From: a virus
Reading direction: 5' to 3' (one strand)
DNA length: 20,012 bases
Virus record (IMG/VR): IMGVR_UViG_3300010160_003886
Coordinates: 1 to 20,012 of that record
Notes under the pieces: generated by a model
Told to the model about the DNA's origin: nothing
What the model saw: only the letters and a program-made list of their open reading frames with translations
Database searches by the model: none
Part shown: positions 1-6,377 of the stretch, piece after piece
Numbering within the stretch: position 1 is the first letter of the stretch
Layout of the letters: each line of letters starts with the position of its first letter
Program-made: the position numbers and the translations under genes

Positions 1-96
1 AATATATGAAACGTCTTTGCCAAGACTTTCAAAATCCCAATCATCACTGGTTTTAAATTTAGAATTAATTGCTTCTAACACATTTTTTAAAATCAT
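1..96 (-). CDS. Unknown protein, N-terminal fragment (runs off the window)
   Basis: An open frame of 32 codons starts at ATG 96-94 and continues past base 1 without a stop. It begins MILKNVLEAINSKF and shows no recognisable domain. Its ATG overlaps the TGA of the upstream gene (ATGA), so it is most likely translated by coupling as the last visible member of the minus-strand run. The frame is supported by this overlap and by lack of stops only. I do not recognise the family. Confidence 0.6.
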   Translation of the reverse strand, partial: MILKNVLEAINSKFKTSDDWDFESLGKDVSYI

Positions 97-281
97 ACAA
101 AATCCTTAAACATTATTTTACGCCCGTCTTCACCAATTTCGTTGTCAAAGATATCTTTTACAGTGATCATCATAGCACTGGCCAACATAAGCAATTCATT
201 GCCATTGTCGCACATCATAATTTGCCGATTAATTGGCTCCATAAGTTCAGCCATTCGTTCTTGTACATGAGTTTTATTCAT
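93..281 (-). CDS. Small conserved-type phage hypothetical protein (62 aa)
   Basis: This 62-residue protein looks soluble, mostly helical and methionine-rich (MNKTHVQERMAELMEP..., ending in RKIMFKDFV). It has no membrane segment, signal peptide or catalytic motif. Its start overlaps the end of the upstream gene by 8 bp, and its TGA overlaps the next ATG. Together these indicate one transcript reading from about 504 towards 1. The style fits the many tiny accessory proteins of T4-like marine phages, but I cannot assign a function. Confidence 0.7.
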   Translation of the reverse strand: MNKTHVQERMAELMEPINRQIMMCDNGNELLMLASAMMITVKDIFDNEIGEDGRKIMFKDFV

Positions 282-504
282 TCGTAAGTCCCATAAAAAT
301 TAATTCACGTTCTGTGATATGTGCCACAGGTTTAAGCCAACCGTGTTCGACACATTCTAATATTAAACTTCGATAATTTTCCGGGCACCGTTGACTAATT
401 TCAAATCCTGCTCGAGGAGTTACTACAAATTTGTCAGTGATATTAAAATGTCGATCGCCTTGTTTAAGGATTCGAACAGAGGTTTGATGAGTTTTAAATG
501 TCAT
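274..504 (-). CDS. Hypothetical protein (76 aa), first gene after a sigma70-like promoter
   Basis: A 76-residue soluble protein beginning MTFKTHQTSVRILKQGDRHF and ending FMGLTNE. No known domain or metal motif is visible. The start at 504 is favoured because a TATAAT box ends 6 bases before the ATG. There is no Shine-Dalgarno, so the mRNA is probably leaderless. It overlaps the following gene by 8 bp and heads the three-gene run 504-1. The position behind a strong host-type promoter suggests early expression. Function unknown. Confidence 0.75.
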   Translation of the reverse strand: MTFKTHQTSVRILKQGDRHFNITDKFVVTPRAGFEISQRCPENYRSLILECVEHGWLKPVAHITERELIFMGLTNE

Positions 505-526
505 AACACTATTATAGCATAGTGTT
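505..526. repeat. Perfect 8-bp inverted repeat over the -10 box
   Basis: Arms 505-512 (aacactat) and 519-526 (atagtgtt) are exact reverse complements around a 6-base loop. The repeat covers the TATAAT of the promoter at 511-539 and ends one base before the ATG at 504. It could be an operator. On read-through RNA it could be a hairpin abutting the start codon. Confidence 0.7.
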
Positions 527-539
527 ATTTAAAGGTCAA
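511..539 (-). promoter_or_regulatory. Sigma70-like promoter for the 504-1 run
   Basis: On the minus strand TTGACC (539-534) is followed by a 17-base spacer and TATAAT (516-511), with TG one base before the -10 (extended -10). The -35 box contains the TGA stop of the upstream metallopeptidase gene. The predicted start of transcription falls at or next to the ATG at 504, which implies a leaderless message. Confidence 0.8.
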
Positions 540-1252
540 TAGCAAATCCAGTCGCTACTCTTGAAAGGTTTGCCAACTTCTGCTCGTGGCAAATATCGTA
601 TTACTTTTTTCTTTACTCGTTTAATGATTTCGTGATTATGATTGTGTCCAAATGCCTTGAGATACATTTTCCAACTATTGGTATGTTTACGACAACTTTT
701 TAAATTTAGATCTAAATGTTTAATTACTAATTTATGATCTCCGGAAAATTTACTCAACAATTCACAGGCTATGTTAAAACTGTAGGCATCAATTTCATCA
801 CTACATCCAAGATACTCTTGTTCTTCTCGGTGTTTACCACTTAATGCAGTACTGGCATAATTTGGCAAACTTTTAAAACTTCTTCGACGATATTGTCTCA
901 TGTGGATAATTTCATGATGCAGGGTATCTGCTATGATACTGCAAATACCTTTATATCGCCTTTTGGTTATTTTAATTTCATCGTAGACAGGATGATAAAC
1001 AAATACAAGCTCTACACATTTTTTACCATCTTCATCGTAGTCACTGTAATAAGCGCCTCCGACTAGCACACTATATTTTTTAACTTTTTCATCCCATTCC
1101 ATAGTGGTTTTAATAGGATATTTTCTTTTAAGGTAATTAGTAAGGATTTTATGGAACTCGTAAACAGTAATATTTTTTTCGGTAAGGCGCGGAGAAAGAC
1201 TACAAAGTCCTTCAATTATACTGGCACGTTCTAAGTTGCTCCAATCAAACAT
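536..1252 (-). CDS. SprT-like zinc metallopeptidase
   Basis: A 238-residue protein with the zinc-protease motif HEIIH at residues 113-117. The two His would bind zinc and Glu114 would be catalytic. A downstream acidic stretch, SDEIDAY (about 151-157), could give the third ligand. The C-terminal third is very basic (KRVKKKVIRYLPR), which suits a nucleic-acid or DNA-protein-complex target as in the SprT/Spartan family. No signal peptide or membrane segment is seen, so it should act in the cytoplasm. The ATG at 1252 has a GGGTGGG ribosome site and its own consensus promoter at 1282-1310. Substrate cannot be told from sequence; SprT-like is a family-level inference. Confidence 0.75.
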   Translation of the reverse strand: MFDWSNLERASIIEGLCSLSPRLTEKNITVYEFHKILTNYLKRKYPIKTTMEWDEKVKKYSVLVGGAYYSDYDEDGKKCVELVFVYHPVYDEIKITKRRYKGICSIIADTLHHEIIHMRQYRRRSFKSLPNYASTALSGKHREEQEYLGCSDEIDAYSFNIACELLSKFSGDHKLVIKHLDLNLKSCRKHTNSWKMYLKAFGHNHNHEIIKRVKKKVIRYLPRAEVGKPFKSSDWICY

Positions 1253-1306
1253 AACCCACCCTTTATAAAATATTTAGTTTGATTATATGTTAAATTTTGG
1301 GTTATG
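1250..1306. repeat. 9-bp inverted repeat joining promoter and start codon
   Basis: cataaccca at 1250-1258 and tgggttatg at 1298-1306 are exact reverse complements separated by 39 bases. The left arm covers the ATG of the metallopeptidase gene. The right arm overlaps the -35 box of its promoter. RNA made from the local promoter (start near 1275) contains only one arm, whereas read-through RNA from the carbamoyltransferase contains both. Confidence 0.75.
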
Positions 1307-1310
1307 TCAA
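1282..1310 (-). promoter_or_regulatory. Perfect-consensus sigma70 promoter for the SprT-like gene
   Basis: TTGACA (1310-1305), a 17-base spacer, then TATAAT (1287-1282) on the minus strand, matching the bacterial housekeeping consensus in all twelve positions. The -35 box includes the TGA stop of the carbamoyltransferase gene. Predicted transcription start is near 1275, leaving a leader of about 23 bases that contains the GGGTGGG ribosome site. Confidence 0.9.
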
Positions 1311-2755
1311 AAAACCTGTACTCCATTTAGCTGTTGCCAACGCTGTGCGTCTGCCCAAGAATTTACCAAAGGCTCGCCTTTTATGTTCAAACTAGTGTTC
1401 ATAAGCATAGGACACCCGCTTTTTTTGTACCAAAGTTCTAATAATGCTCGGAATTTGGGATTATCTGCGTGGTTAACTGTTTGAACCCTGCTGGTATTGT
1501 CCACATGGCAGATACCTGGAAACTCATTGGGTATACGACAACGTGCTACAAATTGCATATATGGACTGGATTTTACTGGCATATCAAAGTATGTATCAGC
1601 ATGTTCTTCTAATATTGCAGGAGCAAAAGGACGGAACTATTCACGTTTCTTTAATTGGTTCATGCGTGGTTTGGCATCCTTGCCTCTAGGGTCGCATAGT
1701 AAACTACGGTTGCCCAATGCCCTTGGGCCAAACTCTGCTCGGCCATTGGCCACTGCTACAACCTTGCCATTAAGTAAGTCAGCGACGATGCTTTCTATAT
1801 CCAGTTCACGATCTATGTCGGTGCCTAGATAAGGAGTTGTCCATGCAAGGTGTTGTTTGGTATATGCGGCCACAGCTCCTATAGCACTACCTGCATCTCC
1901 GGGATTGGGCATAATCCATACATTTTTATAGATGTTAGCGATACGGCTGTTGGCCACACAGTTAAGAGCACACCCTCCCATAAACACCAAATTATCACTG
2001 GGTAGATTATTTTTAATCCAGTTAACTGTATTAACAAGATATTCTTCCATGACTGCCTGCACACTGGCCGCAATATCAAACTTACTAACTCCACCTAAAT
2101 TTTCCCACCACCTGCATCCTCTGTGCAAGTTGTGCCTTAGTTTAAAATTAGGTCCTTTAAATTTTGTAAAGAATTCTTTTTTAAAGTATTCAGCAAGCAC
2201 AGGCTTGCCAAACGCTGCCATGCCCATGAGAATGTATTCTTCTTCGTTGGGCTTTAGGCCTAGGTAATCTGTAAATGCCGTATAAAACAATCCAATACTG
2301 TTAGGATACTTTTTACCCCACACTTTTTTCATGCTTTTGCTATCTGCTTGCCATATACTAACTGTGTCCCATTCTCCGATAGCATCAACAACTAATACAC
2401 TAGCATCAGTAAATCCACTGGTATAAAAGCCGCCAGCCGCATGACTTTCGTGATGTCCTACATATTCTATAGGAAGACGACCTAATCCCAATGCTTTAAG
2501 CTCATGCTTGGGATGTTCGTACCAGGGTGTTTGCCCTGCCCACAATCTACGTAGAGATTTTTGATTTGGCTTTTCAAACCATACTACGGATGTTGGTGAT
2601 CCGTACTGGTACATATCTTTGATTATTTCAGAATTTAAGTGCTCGTCGTTTTTAGTTCTGCTGTATCGTTCAGAATGAGCCGCCCACACAATGTTCTGCC
2701 CATCCATCAAGGCCATGCTAGCATCGTGGTTCTGACCAGTGATACCTAGTATCAT
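1307..2755 (-). pseudogene. NodU/CmcH-family O-carbamoyltransferase interrupted by an in-frame TAG
   Basis: The family transfers carbamoyl from carbamoyl phosphate to hydroxyl groups of sugars or antibiotics. Codons 1-372 carry the expected motifs: NHDASMAL near the start, HHESHAAGG at 101-109, DAIGEWD at 124-130, GGCALN at 260-265, PGDAGSAIGA at 285-294 and EFGPRALGNRS at 341-351. Codon 373 (1639-1637) is TAG. The same frame then continues at once with the conserved FRPFAP and 109 codons including MNTSLNIKGEP, ending at TGA 1307. Read through, the protein would be 482 residues, a normal fold in a single frame. So this is a point nonsense change, a read-through site or a sequencing error, not a frameshift. 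The start overlaps the upstream mini-gene (ATGA). Carbamoyltransferase genes are known in marine T4-like phages; the acceptor is unknown. Confidence 0.85.
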
Positions 2756-2853
2756 TTGTAGATAAAGGGATCTCGCTTACGCAACTCGGCTAATCTCTTT
2801 TTTAGTTCTCTGCGTCTTTTAAACCACAGATAGATTCTTTTAAAAATATTCAT
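2752..2853 (-). CDS. Tiny basic protein (33 aa) coupled to the carbamoyltransferase
   Basis: ATG 2853-2851 opens 33 codons reading MNIFKRIYLWFKRRRELKKR and so on to PFIYK, with stop TGA at 2754-2752 overlapping the carbamoyltransferase ATG (ATGA). The protein is extremely basic and would form one amphipathic helix; its N-terminus is aromatic and could lie on a membrane. It begins the minus-strand unit that diverges from the DUF2061 gene at 2903. No clear ribosome site is seen. The exact start-stop overlap is the best reason to believe in it. It may serve mainly for translational coupling or anchor the transferase. Confidence 0.6.
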   Translation of the reverse strand: MNIFKRIYLWFKRRRELKKRLAELRKRDPFIYK

Positions 2854-2902
2854 ACAGCTATTTAATCCAGTTAAATACCAGTATTATTATAAAGGAAATT
2901 TT

Positions 2903-3139
2903 ATGTTTACCAAACCTAAATGGGTAGAAAAGTGGCCACGTAGCGTCAGCAAAGTAGTATCTTGGCGTGTATTAGTTACGGGAACTAATCTTATTGCAGG
3001 ATGGATTGCAACTGGAAATTTTTGGGGCGGCCTAGAAGTTGCTGGAATTTTGCTAGTAGTTAACAGTACTTTGTACTTTTTCCATGAACGTGCATGGAAT
3101 CGTGTAGATTGGAATAAAGAAGCAGTTCCAGAAGAATAA
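2903..3139 (+). CDS. DUF2061 small membrane protein
   Basis: A 78-residue protein with the DUF2061 signature: RSVSKVVSWRVLVTGTNLIAG (residues about 13-33) followed by a second hydrophobic stretch and FHERAWNRVDW (about 60-70). Two short transmembrane helices are predicted (about 20-38 and 43-60). The length is normal for the family. AAAGGAA lies seven bases before the ATG as a ribosome site. The family's biochemical role is unknown. It precedes the DctP-like gene by 22 bases on the same strand, so they may be co-transcribed, although a late-promoter box lies between them. Confidence 0.85.
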   Translation: MFTKPKWVEKWPRSVSKVVSWRVLVTGTNLIAGWIATGNFWGGLEVAGILLVVNSTLYFFHERAWNRVDWNKEAVPEE

Positions 3140-3142
3140 ATA
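3135..3142 (+). promoter_or_regulatory. T4-type late promoter box (AATAAATA)
   Basis: AATAAATA overlaps the TAA stop of the DUF2061 gene. Transcription would start near 3149, just before AGGAG (3151-3155) and the ATG at 3162. The geometry fits a late promoter for the DctP-like gene. NATAAATA is the established late motif of T4-like cyanophages; use here is inferred. Confidence 0.5.
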
Positions 3143-3161
3143 AAGCATATAGGAGATACAT

Positions 3162-4109
3162 ATGGCACTAACAAAAATTAGATGGGTTCTTGCTCACGAA
3201 CCTCTAGATATTTTTATCAGAGCGGCTGAAAAGTTTGCAGAAGTGATTGAAGAAAAAGCACCTGGTCAAATTGAGATTGAAATTCTTACACTCAGCGAAT
3301 ATACTGAAAAATACAATGGTGGTGCTAAAATCACCAAACATGATTTATTAGGTCTAATGGCTGAAAATAAGATTGAAATGAGTCAGATGTATACCTATGT
3401 TCTACAAAAACTTAACAAGGATCTAGGAGTACTTGACCTGCCTTTCTTATTCCGTGATCATAAGCATGCCGCAGAAATCTTCGAAGGCCCAATTGGCGCC
3501 GAATTGTTAGCTGGCTATGCTAAAAATAATTCAAAGATTAAGGGCATGGCATTTACTTACAGTGGCGGATTTAAAAACGTACCACTAAACAAGGAAATTA
3601 AATCACTAAGTGATTTTGAGGGTATTCGTGTACGTGTATCCAACAGCCCTGTTTGTCAAGATACATTTAAAGCACTAGGTGCAGAACCTATTGTAATGGA
3701 TGTAGAAGAGATTACAAACGCAATTGCCGATGGTAGAATTGATGCAGGTGAAAGCTCTTGGCCAAGAATCTATGCTTGCCAGCAAAACGAAGTAGCAAAG
3801 TCTATTTTAAATGGCAACTATAGTTTGTTATTAACCAACATTATCATCAACGATGAATTCCTAAATACATTGTCTCCTGAATTGCAGGCAGCAATGAAAG
3901 AAGCCGCAGTTGAAGCAGGACGATTTGAACGTGCTATTGCAGTAGCAGAAGTTGAACCTACTATCAATAAAGCAGAAGCTGATGGTATTAAAGTTGTTAA
4001 ATTATCTTCTGAAGAAGAAACTAAGTTTAGAGCACTTGCAGAAACAGTTCATGCAAAGTATCAAACTTATTTTAGTTCTGGATTAATTGATAAGATCAAG
4101 TTTCATTAA
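3162..4109 (+). CDS. TRAP-transporter DctP-like solute-binding protein without signal peptide
   Basis: This 315-residue protein matches the DctP fold from its first strand. It has IRWVLAHEP at 6-14, a helix ending KFAEVIEEKAPGQIEIEI, VLDLPFLFRDHKHAAEIF near 88-105, FEGIRVRVSNSP near 155-166 with the arginine that binds substrate carboxylates in this family, and DGRIDAGESSWP near 190-201. Normal family members carry an N-terminal export signal, but here none is present. The codon four before the ATG is TAG (3150-3152), so no longer start can supply one. AGGAG six bases upstream fixes the start. No TRAP membrane subunits are nearby. It may act in the cytoplasm or in the virion, or bind a metabolite. 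The end overlaps the convergent gene by 4 bp. Confidence 0.85.
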   Translation: MALTKIRWVLAHEPLDIFIRAAEKFAEVIEEKAPGQIEIEILTLSEYTEKYNGGAKITKHDLLGLMAENKIEMSQMYTYVLQKLNKDLGVLDLPFLFRDHKHAAEIFEGPIGAELLAGYAKNNSKIKGMAFTYSGGFKNVPLNKEIKSLSDFEGIRVRVSNSPVCQDTFKALGAEPIVMDVEEITNAIADGRIDAGESSWPRIYACQQNEVAKSILNGNYSLLLTNIIINDEFLNTLSPELQAAMKEAAVEAGRFERAIAVAEVEPTINKAEADGIKVVKLSSEEETKFRALAETVHAKYQTYFSSGLIDKIKFH

Positions 4110-5404
4110 ACCCAATCTATTTTGTAGTTCAACAACCCGGCGGTGATAAAATCATTAACGCCGGGTTCGTTTATGTGAATAACATTAAAGTCAGTATCAA
4201 CACCGAACTTTGTGTCAAAGTTTGTGTAATGCTTACTCCAGTTTCTTTTTATAATTACTGGCATTGATGGCATTTTAGTTTTGTTGAACAAGTACCATTT
4301 ATTTTTATCAAACTCATATATGTACTTTTTTGATGCCCATTTATAAGAGCTAGGTGAACTGCCATTAATTTTTTCACCGTTATTGTTATTGGATAAACTC
4401 CATTGCTGGTAATCCTGACTGCCGAACCAATTAACAATACCATTTTCAAAAGTATTTTTTATATTACTTTCTGTTCCGTAATTTAAACTAGGTCTTATTG
4501 CACCCCAAATAAATCTTTGATTAAACATGCTCCACCAAAATAAATCATGTAAACTATGTACAGGTACAGCAGATCTTTTTATATTGTAATCTAATTTTTC
4601 ATAAAACAATTCACCAAATTGTAAATCAGTATCTATCTTAGTTGATAGATTTTTACTCTTTGCTTCTAAGTTTTTGATACCTTTTTCAAGACCAATATTA
4701 AAATATAACATCAATAAATCTTTATACTCTGAATAATGTGTATCTCGAGAACTTACTTTGTGATATATGTCACTGTAGCTCTTTTTTATATTTGTTGGGA
4801 GTTTATTTTCCAATGAATGTAACAATGGATATAACTTGACTCCTAGTTCAGTACCGTATATAAAATCACCAAGGTCGGCACTAATACAGATTGCATTGTC
4901 CCTGTTAATACAATCATTGTATAAGGTATTCATTGAATCAATAATTTCAAATTTACCTTGAATAAAATCTTTATAAAAATATGGATTTTCGATAATAGAA
5001 TCACTGCTCATCGAAACTTTAATTTTCTTGAGTTCATCTGAATTAAGATTTTTTAATAATGAGGTCATTACTACGGTGCTATCAATTCCACCTGAATAAA
5101 ATACAATACAATCTTTGCCCGTATCATTAATAATTTTTTTAATGTCTTGCGCCCGTTTATCAGTTACTTCACTAAATGAAAGACTGAAATTAGTATTGTA
5201 TATGGGCATCTCTAAACCTGGTGCTATTCTAGTTTCCCAAGGGTTACTCCATTTTCCCATCCTTGGAATATATGCCTCTGCACCATATGCTCTTATCAAA
5301 TTGCAATAAAATCTACCACCATCAGGCAGCTCGTTGAATACTGGTTCGACTACGTTTACCAAAGCAGATGAATGGAATGTTGCCTCTTTATGGTATAATT
5401 TCAT
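4106..5404 (-). CDS. PP-loop ATPase, asparagine-synthase-like (no glutaminase domain)
   Basis: A 432-residue protein with the PP-loop motif SGGIDS at 104-109, in the strand-loop-helix context CIVFYSGGIDSTVVM. This is the ATP-pyrophosphatase motif shared by asparagine synthases, tRNA-modifying ligases and relatives. These enzymes adenylate a carboxyl, amide or carbonyl oxygen. The preceding helix TDKRAQDIKKI resembles that of the PP-loop protein at 7871-9037. An N-terminal glutaminase domain is absent: residue 2 is Lys, not the catalytic Cys. Ammonia or another nucleophile must therefore come from elsewhere. No zinc CxxC cluster is present, which argues against QueC. Its ATG overlaps the stop of the upstream 204-residue gene (ATGA). 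The acceptor substrate is unknown. Confidence 0.75.
   Translation of the reverse strand: MKLYHKEATFHSSALVNVVEPVFNELPDGGRFYCNLIRAYGAEAYIPRMGKWSNPWETRIAPGLEMPIYNTNFSLSFSEVTDKRAQDIKKIINDTGKDCIVFYSGGIDSTVVMTSLLKNLNSDELKKIKVSMSSDSIIENPYFYKDFIQGKFEIIDSMNTLYNDCINRDNAICISADLGDFIYGTELGVKLYPLLHSLENKLPTNIKKSYSDIYHKVSSRDTHYSEYKDLLMLYFNIGLEKGIKNLEAKSKNLSTKIDTDLQFGELFYEKLDYNIKRSAVPVHSLHDLFWWSMFNQRFIWGAIRPSLNYGTESNIKNTFENGIVNWFGSQDYQQWSLSNNNNGEKINGSSPSSYKWASKKYIYEFDKNKWYLFNKTKMPSMPVIIKRNWSKHYTNFDTKFGVDTDFNVIHINEPGVNDFITAGLLNYKIDWV
4134..4167 (+). terminator. GC-rich hairpin, probable terminator for the DctP-like transcript
   Basis: aacccggcg (4134-4142) and cgccgggtt (4159-4167) form a perfect 9-bp stem. 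The 16-base loop contains a smaller tgat/atca stem. It lies 25 bases after the DctP stop and is followed on the plus strand by a moderately T-rich stretch (ttcgtttat begins at its end). It sits inside the last codons of the convergent PP-loop gene. The weak T-run makes the call tentative. Confidence 0.5.
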
Positions 5405-6015
5405 GATTGGTTATAAAAGTTAAGAAATGTATTCCTATACGCAGACAATAGTCGATCAGAGTCTTCAGGAATTAACATTGACATTTTTTGCAATGCATCT
5501 TCTTTTGAATTAGCAAGATACAGTATTTTGTCTATAGAATGTAGAAAGCCGCCTGGCAAATTTGTTTCGTCTCTAAGAGATGTGATATCCTCAGTAGAAT
5601 CTAATAAATTTAAAAAATATTGTTGATTGTTGGAATTTAGTAGTGCATCAGTCATTCTAGAAGCCTGACTAACAGCTAACACAAATTTAGCAAAATCTTG
5701 ATACTCAGTTGCTAACTTCAAGGTACTAAGTCCCTGATTGCTTAACCACTCTTCATTTTCTAAGATAACACCAGTGTCTTTTAACTTATCGTTAATTATT
5801 CTTAGCCTTGGAATTTGTCGATCTGTGGCCGCCATTGACGGATCTTCTAATGTCCAGGTTAGACAATTAGTATTGTCTATTTGAATTTCTTTAGAAATAA
5901 GACAAACACACAGGGTAAATTTAGATGACAATAAATTTGCAGTATGCATCAGCATCCACAAATCATTTGATATAAGCAGGAATCTTGAAATATTATTTAG
6001 GTATATACCGTACAT
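5401..6015 (-). CDS. Unknown protein (204 aa), partner gene of the first PP-loop ATPase
   Basis: A soluble 204-residue protein beginning MYGIYLNNISRFLLISNDLW. The N-terminal half is alpha/beta in character; the C-terminal half is helical (for example KLATEYQDFAKFVLAVSQASRM). I recognise no motif. Its stop overlaps the PP-loop ATPase start (ATGA), so the two are made together and may act as subunits or consecutive enzymes. There is no ribosome site. An AATAAATA box ends five bases before the ATG, and a 7-bp hairpin covers the start. This gene is the main unexplained component of the cassette. Confidence 0.75.
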   Translation of the reverse strand: MYGIYLNNISRFLLISNDLWMLMHTANLLSSKFTLCVCLISKEIQIDNTNCLTWTLEDPSMAATDRQIPRLRIINDKLKDTGVILENEEWLSNQGLSTLKLATEYQDFAKFVLAVSQASRMTDALLNSNNQQYFLNLLDSTEDITSLRDETNLPGGFLHSIDKILYLANSKEDALQKMSMLIPEDSDRLLSAYRNTFLNFYNQS

Positions 6016-6032
6016 GAATCTATTTATTCATG
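6013..6032. repeat. 7-bp inverted repeat containing start codon and late promoter
   Basis: catgaat (6013-6019) and attcatg (6026-6032) are exact reverse complements around a 6-base loop. Read on the minus strand, the downstream arm contains the ATG at 6015. The upstream arm and loop contain the AATAAATA box. Only transcripts initiated upstream of the box can fold this hairpin. Confidence 0.7.
6021..6028 (-). promoter_or_regulatory. T4-type late promoter box (AATAAATA)
   Basis: Minus-strand AATAAATA followed by GATTC and the ATG at 6015. Transcription would start within one or two bases of the ATG. No ribosome site precedes the gene, which fits a leaderless late transcript. Confidence 0.55.
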
Positions 6033-6047
6033 ATATAACGGCTTTAA

Positions 6048-6341
6048 TTAAAATTCTTCTTCTTCGACAGTTATAACAATTCCGTGAGCAGAGCAATATA
6101 ACTCTCTCTCTTCTCTGATCGCCACCGTTTTTTCAGAATTTGCAAAATTACTCCATGCTTCTTTTGAAACCCAAATTTGTGTAGATGTCCATACTCTGCC
6201 ATCTTCGGACAGTGTACGTTCTCCAAATAATCTCTCTTCCGGAACTTCTGTTTCAAATCTTTCACAATGATGTGCAGGGTATTGCCAGTGTTGTGCAGTT
6301 GAACCTTCTGGAAGGGTGTGAATTTGTGTTCTTCTATACAT
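6048..6341 (-). CDS. Hypothetical protein (97 aa)
   Basis: A 97-residue acidic protein beginning MYRRTQIHTLPEGSTAQHW and ending in TVEEEEF. Alternating beta-type segments (RVWTSTQIWVSKEAW, REERELYC) suggest a small ferredoxin-like or dimeric alpha-beta barrel fold, but no family is certain. The start at 6341 is supported by AAGGAA about 10 bases upstream, and further up by a GATAAATA late box. It lies between the 2OG-like gene and the PP-loop cassette on the same strand. An internal second frame at 6071-6265 is a shadow. Confidence 0.7.
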   Translation of the reverse strand: MYRRTQIHTLPEGSTAQHWQYPAHHCERFETEVPEERLFGERTLSEDGRVWTSTQIWVSKEAWSNFANSEKTVAIREERELYCSAHGIVITVEEEEF

Positions 6342-6369
6342 AAAATATATTTCCTTGAAGTTATTATAA

Positions 6370-6377
6370 TATTTATC
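6370..6377 (-). promoter_or_regulatory. T4-type late promoter box (GATAAATA)
   Basis: Minus-strand GATAAATA contains the TAA stop (6375-6373) of the upstream 2OG-like gene. Transcription would start near 6363 and give a leader of about 22 bases carrying AAGGAA before the ATG at 6341. Among the late boxes seen, this is one of the two with ordinary leader geometry. Confidence 0.55.

Noticed and set aside
1307-1582. Separate 91-residue gene
   Set aside because: It is the in-frame C-terminal part of the carbamoyltransferase after the TAG; it has no ribosome site and starts inside a conserved domain.
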